Shown here: piece by piece, positions 13,540-19,449 of the stretch
Layout of the letters: the number at the start of each line of letters is the position of its first letter
Numbering within the stretch: position 1 is the stretch's first letter
Source: Elusimicrobiota bacterium
Lineage (GTDB): Bacteria; Elusimicrobiota; UBA8919
Direction: 5' to 3'
DNA: 37,663 bases
Assembly: GCA_028718185.1 (NCBI GenBank)
Contig: JAQUMH010000009.1
Span: 1 to 37,663 of the forward strand
Position numbers and translations under genes: made by a program
The notes under the pieces: generated by a model
The model's input: the letters and a program-made list of their open reading frames with translations, nothing else
Databases searched by the model: none
Told to the model about the DNA's origin: nothing

Positions 13540-15441
13540 CTATGGAATTACCAATTCCTGACCGACAACGAGAGACCAGCGATTAGGGAGTTTATCTTTA
13601 TTTGCTTCGTATATTTTACCCCAACTTGTTTTATTCCCGTAGAATTTCACTGAAAGACTTTGAGGAGAATCTCCTCTCAGAACAACATATTTCCTAATCA
13701 ACGGTTTCTCTCCCAACTTTTCTACTTTTGGAACTGTTGCTTCCCCTGCAAGAAATTCCGATATTTGTTTATTATTAGGTTCTAATTTTAATCCTATTTT
13801 CCACACTGATTTAGCTTTTTCAACACTGCCGATTGCCCAATAAGCAGAACCAAGCCGCATTAAAGCTAAAACATTGTCTTCCTCTAAATCTAAAACGGTG
13901 TTACATTCTGAAATAGCCTGGACATATTTGCCTTCATAAATATTTTCAAGTGCCTTCTGAAGTTTCATACCAACAAGATTTAGACCGGGAATTGACTCTT
14001 CTTTAGATGCAACATCAGGGAATTCCTTAGATATCAAATCATACAATTGCTGTAATGCCAAATCATCCGGTAATAATTCAGTGGCGTATTTTATCGCATT
14101 AAAAGAAAGAGTAGGATTATTCTCTATATATGCAGTTATCCCTTTTCTAATAATACGAGATGCTTTTTCCATGTCGGTTTTTTCAGAAAGAACAGAAGCT
14201 ATTGACTTTATTTTCTTCTTAATCATTTTTGCACCCTGATGTTCAGGGTTTAACTCAAGTACTCTTGTTATATTTTCATCTGCACTTGAATACAATCCTT
14301 TCCTATAAGCTTCCTGGACATTTTTCATCATAAGTTCAGCAGCACGTTTATTCTCTTCGGTAACTATATTTTTAGGTAATTCCTCTTCCACGTTTTCCTC
14401 TTCTGCCACTTCCCCGGGAAACTCAGGTTTTAGTTGTTTAACATTAGGTAATGGACCAAACATAAAAGAAACAGATATTTTATGGCTTCCATATGTATTA
14501 TTTATCCCTACAAGAGGAAAGATAAATGCATAATCAACTTTATATTTTGCCTGATTTATACCTAACCCGACACTCAATCTTCGTAAGTCCCTGCTGCCGA
14601 AAGTCAAGGCACCTCTTAACGCAAGAAGTCTTTCTGAAAAATACTTTTCAAATCCTGCAATAAAATCTGTATCACTTGCTTTTGACAATACTTCGAGCGA
14701 TAAACTTGCTGTCTTCGGTATATAGGCAAAACCTAACCTGACGGTTTTTTCAACTTTATCACTTTCCTGCAAACCAATATCGGGTGAATTAAAGTTTTGA
14801 ATAGCCAGTCCAAGATTGTATTTTGATGCCGGTCTGTAAAAAATCCCAAAATCTGCTGAAAGTTTTGATTTGCTTTTCCCTTGCGAAAAAACAGGGTCAG
14901 GTCCTGAAAGTGATGTTCCATCATCACTAATAGCATTTTCTGTATAGTCGTCAGCACCAAATTTATGGGAAAGTGACTTCATAGTCAAGCCAATCCCCAA
15001 TTTTGGTTTTATCCTAATTCCATATGAAAATAATATCATTTTCTCGGAGTATAAACTTGAAAGTGAAATTGTTCTAATTCCCATACCGACAGTTCCATAT
15101 TCTCCAAATGGATTTATGTATGATATAACCGAATCCGAAATATTCGAGTTATCTGTAAGTCCATAATAAAGCCTGCCAAATGATGCACTAAATTCATTGT
15201 TTTTTATAAGATAAAGTCCTGCAGGATTATAAAATATAGCATTAGAATCATCAGAAATAGCCGTAAAAGCACCTCCCATAGATGCAGGTCTTATCCCGGG
15301 AGCAATGTCGTCGAAAGCAGCGAAAACATAATTGAAGATTGAAGATTGAAGATTAAAGATTAAAAGTAAGAACAGAGCTATCCTTTGCCACTTTTTAATG
15401 GCTTTTAAAGAATTTAATATATGGCTAAAATTTTTGTTCAT
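13540..15441 (-). CDS. PorV/UPF0164-like outer-membrane barrel with TPR and LysM domains
   Basis: 633 residues. The signal peptide (1-42) ends in YVFA-A. The barrel domain (about 43-335) opens with the family signature IRPASMGGAFTAISDDSNAI, then FYNPAGL, and continues as alternating strands to SVSFMFGPL. After an acidic linker (EVAEEENVEEELP) come about 220 residues of TPR-like helices (NPEHQGAKM, EDNVLALMRLGSAYWAIGSV). The C terminus is a LysM domain: RGDSPQSLSVKFYGN to LVVGQELVIP. So one protein joins an outer-membrane barrel to peptidoglycan. PorV in Bacteroidetes shuttles T9SS cargo; here it precedes the motor genes and follows a stand-alone C-terminal-domain protein. The barrel could instead be a general UPF0164 protein of unknown role. 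Confidence 0.85.
   Translation of the reverse strand: MNKNFSHILNSLKAIKKWQRIALFLLLIFNLQSSIFNYVFAAFDDIAPGIRPASMGGAFTAISDDSNAIFYNPAGLYLIKNNEFSASFGRLYYGLTDNSNISDSVISYINPFGEYGTVGMGIRTISLSSLYSEKMILFSYGIRIKPKLGIGLTMKSLSHKFGADDYTENAISDDGTSLSGPDPVFSQGKSKSKLSADFGIFYRPASKYNLGLAIQNFNSPDIGLQESDKVEKTVRLGFAYIPKTASLSLEVLSKASDTDFIAGFEKYFSERLLALRGALTFGSRDLRRLSVGLGINQAKYKVDYAFIFPLVGINNTYGSHKISVSFMFGPLPNVKQLKPEFPGEVAEEENVEEELPKNIVTEENKRAAELMMKNVQEAYRKGLYSSADENITRVLELNPEHQGAKMIKKKIKSIASVLSEKTDMEKASRIIRKGITAYIENNPTLSFNAIKYATELLPDDLALQQLYDLISKEFPDVASKEESIPGLNLVGMKLQKALENIYEGKYVQAISECNTVLDLEEDNVLALMRLGSAYWAIGSVEKAKSVWKIGLKLEPNNKQISEFLAGEATVPKVEKLGEKPLIRKYVVLRGDSPQSLSVKFYGNKTSWGKIYEANKDKLPNRWSLVVGQELVIP
15331..15365 (-). 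repeat. heptamer repeat forming a signal-peptide core (PorV-like protein)
   Basis: Units attgaag, attgaag, attgaag, attaaag, attaaaa. They are read on the minus strand as LLIFNLQSSIFN immediately before the cleavage region. Confidence 0.85.
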
Positions 15442-15472
15442 ATTTTTTTAATCTTTCAATTTCTTATTATTA

Positions 15473-15530
15473 GGCAGACCAAGGTCTGCCACTACATAGT
15501 TACTGAAGCAGAGCTTTGCTCTGCGGCTAC
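15473..15530 (-). repeat. pair of GTAG-type REP hairpins
   Basis: 15473-15495 has arms GGCAGACC/GGTCTGCC, and 15508-15530 has arms GCAGAGC/GCTCTGC. Both are marked by CTAC on the plus strand (GTAG on minus). They lie in the 139-base gap before the PorV-like gene, among octamer-like 'taatctt' runs. Confidence 0.8.
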
Positions 15531-15580
15531 TATCAATCCTTTTAATCCTGAATCTTTAATCTTAAATCTTTTAATCGTAG

Positions 15581-16009
15581 TTACTTTGCCACTACTACTG
15601 TTCCGTTAAATACTTTACCTTCTGCTTCTATTTGGTAAATATATATTCCGGACGGAACAACTTTACCGCTGCTGTCTTTACCATTCCATATCATTTTAGG
15701 GTTATCACCTTCACTGTCAACAGAAAGCATATTTGCAACAAAAGAACCATTAAGTGTTAATATCTTTCCATCTACTTGTGAAGAATAATCTGTCTCATAT
15801 GGAACAATAAAAATATCATTTTTATGGTCACCATTAGGAGTAATAATTTTAGGTTTTGTTTCACCAAGCTGGAAACCTTGAGCATAGAGACTGTCCGATG
15901 TCCAAAGTCCGAAGTCCGAAGTCAATAATATGACAAAAATAATAAATATAAGCCATCGACATCGGACATTGGACATTGGACATTGGACATTTTTTTTATA
16001 ATTTATCAT
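15581..16009 (-). CDS. small exported protein consisting of a FlgD-Ig/T9SS-like C-terminal domain
   Basis: 142 residues. The signal peptide reaches about residue 44 (SLYA-Q). The rest is a single domain: ITPNGDHKNDIF, then strands, then IWNGKDSSGKVVPSGIYIYQIEAE and the ending GKVFNGTVVVAK. The last twelve residues are identical to the end of the fn3 protein at 19450-22179. Such domains resemble the FlgD-Ig/'TPNGDG' C-terminal domains that direct T9SS export or surface attachment. Here there is no passenger, so the protein may be a free decoy, pilotin or adaptor, or a remnant of a deleted larger protein. It starts two bases after the kinase stop codon with GGAGGATAG overlapping, so it is translationally coupled to the kinase. 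Confidence 0.8.
   Translation of the reverse strand: MINYKKNVQCPMSNVRCRWLIFIIFVILLTSDFGLWTSDSLYAQGFQLGETKPKIITPNGDHKNDIFIVPYETDYSSQVDGKILTLNGSFVANMLSVDSEGDNPKMIWNGKDSSGKVVPSGIYIYQIEAEGKVFNGTVVVAK
15892..15990 (-). repeat. two heptamer repeat tracts flanking a membrane helix
   Basis: tgtccgatgtccaaagtccg-type 7-mers at 15892-15921 and ggacatt 7-mers at 15958-15990 surround the signal-peptide hydrophobic core of the 142-residue protein. They encode SNVRCR and LTSDFGLWTSDS. Confidence 0.8.
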
Positions 16010-16011
16010 AT

Positions 16012-17481
16012 CTATCCTCCGGTCGGCAATTTTATTGTAAATGTTGCGCCTTTTCTTTCACCTTCGCTTGAAATTAATATTTTCCCCTTATGTCTTTGTA
16101 CTATTCCAAAAGATATTGCCAACCCAAGTCCTGTACCTTTACCCGGGTCTTTCGTTGTAAAAAACGGTGTAAATATTTTTGTCAGATTTTCTTTGGTAAT
16201 TCCCGTGCCCATATCAACAAAAGTCACATTAACATATGTTGGTAATACCATTGCATCACGACTGGTTGTTACTGTAAGCACCCCTCCGTGAGGCATTGCC
16301 TGTATTGCATTTGTAATAATATTTAAAAACACCTGCTGAATATGCGGGGTAGATATGGCGACCTTGGGCATATTTTTACCGTAATTTTTAACAATATTTA
16401 TTTTTGACGCTGTTAAATCAGACGATGAAATTCCCAAACAAGTATCAATCACTTCAGTAATACTAACTTGTTCAAAATGATAATCCTTTTGCCTGGAAAA
16501 ATCCAGAAGATCTTTTGTTATTTTCCTGCACCGCTCTGCCGCTCTAGCTATTTTCTCAATTGTATCTCTTAACGGATCTGTAGGTGAAAGTTTCTCGAGA
16601 ATTCTTTGTGACTGTCCTAAAACACCCGTAAGAGGATTATTGAGCTCGTGAGCAATACCTCCTGCAAGCCTACCAAGAGATGCCATTCTATCCATCTGTA
16701 TTATTTGAGTTTCCGATTTTTTTAAATTCTGTGCCATTTTATTAAATACTTTCGCAAGCAAAGTAAGCTCGTCATTGCCTGAAAGCTTAACCTCATAACT
16801 AAAATCACCATTACCTATCCTTTCTGCACCTTCCCGCAACCTGGAAAGCGGACTTGAAATGGAACGGAATAACATTATTGAAAGGATTATTGCAAGAACA
16901 ACCGCCATAACAGACAAACCTGATGATATTAAAAAGTTTATTTGTTCAATTTCCAGTGACCTTTTTTCAGCAACTTTAAAATCAGATGCCTTTTCTTCGT
17001 AAATATCTTTAATGTTTTTTCTGGTTTTATTTAAATAGGGAATAATGTCCTCATCAACCGCAGAAATTGCTTTCCCTTTTTTACCACTTGCGTAAATAGC
17101 TATAATATTTTTATACTTTGCTACCAAAGTATCGCACAAATTAGCAATTTCCACATATTCGTTATACTCATTTTTACTTATTTTATAATTTTTTAACTGA
17201 GCTAAATAACTATCGTTTTTTTCTTTTAGCATTTGTGAGAATTCATAAAACCTGCTCTCCTCGGATTCCTCGCCTAATACAAAATAAAAATCACAAGCAG
17301 ATACAGATTTATCAAGATAATACTGTATCTCCCTGATGCCTGCCATAAGCGAATAACTCTGAGCTGACTGCATAAGATAATATCTCAGTATTTTTCCCCG
17401 CATAGAAAGAACCACTGCTATAAACACTACTATGATAAGCATTGATGCAAACGAAATAATTAACCGGTTTTTTATGGTCAT
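16012..17481 (-). CDS. membrane sensor histidine kinase with HAMP domain
   Basis: 489 residues. Helix 1 (8-26) and helix 2 (about 184-206) bracket an all-helical periplasmic sensor of about 155 residues, like four-helix-bundle ligand domains of chemoreceptors. HAMP follows at about 204-258 (SPLSRLREGAERIGNGDF). HisKA has phospho-accepting His278 in LAGGIAHELNNPLTGVLGQ. The ATPase has NIITNAIQAMP, DMGTGI, FTPFFTT and GTGLGLAIS. It phosphorylates an unknown response regulator; none is adjacent, and the single-domain regulator at 825-1187 is one candidate. It is encoded between the second PorV-like gene and the C-terminal-domain protein, which suggests it senses envelope or surface conditions. 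Confidence 0.93.
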   Translation of the reverse strand: MTIKNRLIISFASMLIIVVFIAVVLSMRGKILRYYLMQSAQSYSLMAGIREIQYYLDKSVSACDFYFVLGEESEESRFYEFSQMLKEKNDSYLAQLKNYKISKNEYNEYVEIANLCDTLVAKYKNIIAIYASGKKGKAISAVDEDIIPYLNKTRKNIKDIYEEKASDFKVAEKRSLEIEQINFLISSGLSVMAVVLAIILSIMLFRSISSPLSRLREGAERIGNGDFSYEVKLSGNDELTLLAKVFNKMAQNLKKSETQIIQMDRMASLGRLAGGIAHELNNPLTGVLGQSQRILEKLSPTDPLRDTIEKIARAAERCRKITKDLLDFSRQKDYHFEQVSITEVIDTCLGISSSDLTASKINIVKNYGKNMPKVAISTPHIQQVFLNIITNAIQAMPHGGVLTVTTSRDAMVLPTYVNVTFVDMGTGITKENLTKIFTPFFTTKDPGKGTGLGLAISFGIVQRHKGKILISSEGERKGATFTIKLPTGG

Positions 17482-17509
17482 GGGGTTTAGTCCTTAGTAG
17501 CTACATTTA

Positions 17510-17563
17510 GCACCGCAAGGCGGTGCATCTACACTATAAGGCTTGCCAAGGGCAAGCCGCTAC
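17510..17563 (-). repeat. pair of GTAG-type REP hairpins
   Basis: 17510-17532 has arms GCACCGC/GCGGTGC and 17540-17563 has arms GGCTTGCC/GGCAAGCC, both with GTAG on the minus strand. A bare gtagctac remnant lies just before them (17497-17504). They occupy the gap upstream of the kinase gene. Confidence 0.8.
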
Positions 17564-17589
17564 ATAAAAGAAACTACTTCAACTATGGA

Positions 17590-19182
17590 TTATTTAATCG
17601 TGCTTAACTCTTTTTCGGCTTCTGAAATATTTACTCCTTTGCCTTTATATTTTTCAATTATCTTCAAAAGAAGTATTTTCTTTTCCTGTTCTGTAGCACC
17701 TCTTTCTTTAAGCCGTCTGTAATAATCAAATGAAGAATCGTAATCACTCTTCGCCTGCATCTGTATTTTTATTACTGTTTCCTTTTCTTTATAAGCATCT
17801 GATATGTCTATACTTCTATTTTCGTATTTTTTTATGACTTTGTCAAGCAATAAAAGTCTTTCAGGCACTTCAGCATCCTGTGCGACTCTCTTTTGATAAT
17901 AAAGCATTGCATCTTTATACGATTTTTCTAACTCATCTTTTTTCTTAATTTTCTCTATTTCCAAATCCTGTGTAGTATTTGTTTTTTGCAGTTTCCTGGA
18001 TTCTTCTTCTACTTTTGCAGCTTCTTTAAGTTTGGTTTCCATTTCCAGTTTTATTTTTTCAGCTTCTTTCTGGAACTTTTCTGCATCAAAAAGCGCCTTT
18101 TTCGCTTCCAACTCAGCCTTAACTTTCGCTGCTTTTTCTTCGCGTAAATTCTGTTCATCTTTTGTCAATCGTAGTCTGCCAAATTTTATATTAAGCGCAA
18201 TCTTATGAGTACCAAGTGTATCTTTTATACCTGAAAGCTGCCATAACAACGCATAATCAAACGAAAAATTATCAAATTTTACTGTTAATCCGCCTGTTAT
18301 GTTATTCCATCTGCGACTTCCAAGCGACAAACCGCCTCTTAACCCGATATTTTTTTCTGCAAACCATTTTTCTCCGCCTAAAAGAACATTCAAATCACTG
18401 CCTTTGCTAACCGTTTCAAGTGAAAGTAGATAACTAAGTTTATTATATGCTGCACCTATCCGATAAACTGAAGGAATCTTATCTTCACCTGAAAGACCAA
18501 TATCAGGTTTTGTAATATTTTGTGCAGAAAACCCGAAAGAAAGACTGCTTGAATGTAAATATAGAATACCGAAATCGCCGCTGAAAGCAGATGATTTTTT
18601 ACCTTTATCAAACACAGGGTCACCCGAAATTCCTTCAATGTCAAGCCGTGTATTACCATTAGCATCAATTGCAGTTCTCGTGTAATCATCACTTCCAAAT
18701 TTTCTTGAAAGATTCTTAACTGAAATTCCTGTTGAAAGATACTTTGTAACAGGATACGCATATGACAATGCAACTGCAGTTTCATCATATAAATTAGATA
18801 ATGTAAGGTTATACCACGAGAATCCCGGTGTACCATATTTTCCAAGTGGTTGTACATAACCCAAGAAAGATGAACCTATAGAAGAATTATCGTCAAGCCC
18901 CATGAAAAGCCGTCCATAATTTGAAGTAAATTCTGCTTTTTTCAAAAGTGTCATTCCGGCAGGATTATAGAAAAGAGCATTAGCATCATTGGCAACAGCA
19001 GTAAAGGCACCTGACATACCCTGCGGTCTCGCGCCAATGTTCAGTTCATCAAAAGCGGCAAAGAGACAGGAAGTAGGAAGTAGGAAGCAGGAAGTGAAAA
19101 CAAAAATCAGGGACAGAAGTATCCTATGCCAATTTTTGATGGCTTTTAATGAATTCAATATATGGTTAAGAGTTCTGTTCAT
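17590..19182 (-). CDS. PorV/UPF0164-like outer-membrane protein with coiled-coil C terminus
   Basis: 530 residues. The signal peptide ends in SCLFA-A. The barrel (about 43-335) has IGARPQGMSGAFTAVANDAN, then LFYNPAGM, and ends KIALNIKFGRL. The rest is helical and highly charged: a predicted coiled coil at about 340-430 (Glu/Lys/Ala-rich, EKAAKVKAELEAKKAL) and two similar helical units (YYQKRVAQDAEVPERLLLLD and YYRRLKERGATEQEKKILLL). It differs from its paralogue at 13540-15441, which carries TPR and LysM instead. The coil could reach across the periplasm. AGGAAAC lies before the ATG. Two GC-rich hairpin elements precede the gene. Confidence 0.83.
   Translation of the reverse strand: MNRTLNHILNSLKAIKNWHRILLSLIFVFTSCFLLPTSCLFAAFDELNIGARPQGMSGAFTAVANDANALFYNPAGMTLLKKAEFTSNYGRLFMGLDDNSSIGSSFLGYVQPLGKYGTPGFSWYNLTLSNLYDETAVALSYAYPVTKYLSTGISVKNLSRKFGSDDYTRTAIDANGNTRLDIEGISGDPVFDKGKKSSAFSGDFGILYLHSSSLSFGFSAQNITKPDIGLSGEDKIPSVYRIGAAYNKLSYLLSLETVSKGSDLNVLLGGEKWFAEKNIGLRGGLSLGSRRWNNITGGLTVKFDNFSFDYALLWQLSGIKDTLGTHKIALNIKFGRLRLTKDEQNLREEKAAKVKAELEAKKALFDAEKFQKEAEKIKLEMETKLKEAAKVEEESRKLQKTNTTQDLEIEKIKKKDELEKSYKDAMLYYQKRVAQDAEVPERLLLLDKVIKKYENRSIDISDAYKEKETVIKIQMQAKSDYDSSFDYYRRLKERGATEQEKKILLLKIIEKYKGKGVNISEAEKELSTIK
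19068..19095 (-). repeat. heptamer repeat forming a signal-peptide core
   Basis: Four 7-mers (aggaagt, aggaagt, aggaagc, aggaagt) are read as TSCFLLPTSCL in the signal peptide of the second PorV-like protein. The sequence is different from that used by its paralogue, but the position and repeat length are the same. Confidence 0.8.
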
Positions 19183-19215
19183 ATTAGTTTCCTATCATAA
19201 ATACTAATTTTAATA

Positions 19216-19272
19216 ACTGGGCGGACAAGCAGAAATATCTTCCCCCGAAGAAAACTTCCGTGCCCGCCCAGT
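19216..19272 (-). repeat. GC-rich structured hairpin element 1
   Basis: Outer stem ACTGGGCGG/CCGCCCAGT around a core containing CTTCGGGGGAAG (minus strand). It lies 33 bases upstream of the PorV-like start codon at 19182. Confidence 0.85.
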
Positions 19273-19283
19273 AATTCATATCC

Positions 19284-19342
19284 GGACTGGCAGGTATCAT
19301 CTGTTCTTCCCCCGAAGAATTTGAGGACATCCATGCCAGCCC
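19284..19342 (-). repeat. GC-rich structured hairpin element 2
   Basis: Outer stem GGGCTGGCA/TGCCAGTCC with a G-U pair, so the stem sequence differs from element 1 but pairing is kept. The inner TTCTTCGGGGGAAGAA is conserved. Confidence 0.85.
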
Positions 19343-19449
19343 AGAAAAACTGTAATTGTTATTTATATTCAGTAAATAGTTATTAATTTTGTTTTTCATT
19401 TTATTCACCAATTCTCAACCTTTTAATCTTTTTAAGCTTTCAATTGTTA

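Noticed and set aside
15581-16009. Mini C-terminal-domain protein as a frameshifted end of the kinase gene
   Set aside because: The kinase has a complete ATPase domain and its own stop, and the mini-protein has its own ribosome binding site and signal peptide.
19184-19411. 75-codon open frame upstream of the second PorV-like gene
   Set aside because: Most of it is hairpin elements 1 and 2 translated; there is no recognisable protein and it ends inside the leader of the next gene. A GGTGA before an internal ATG is weak evidence.
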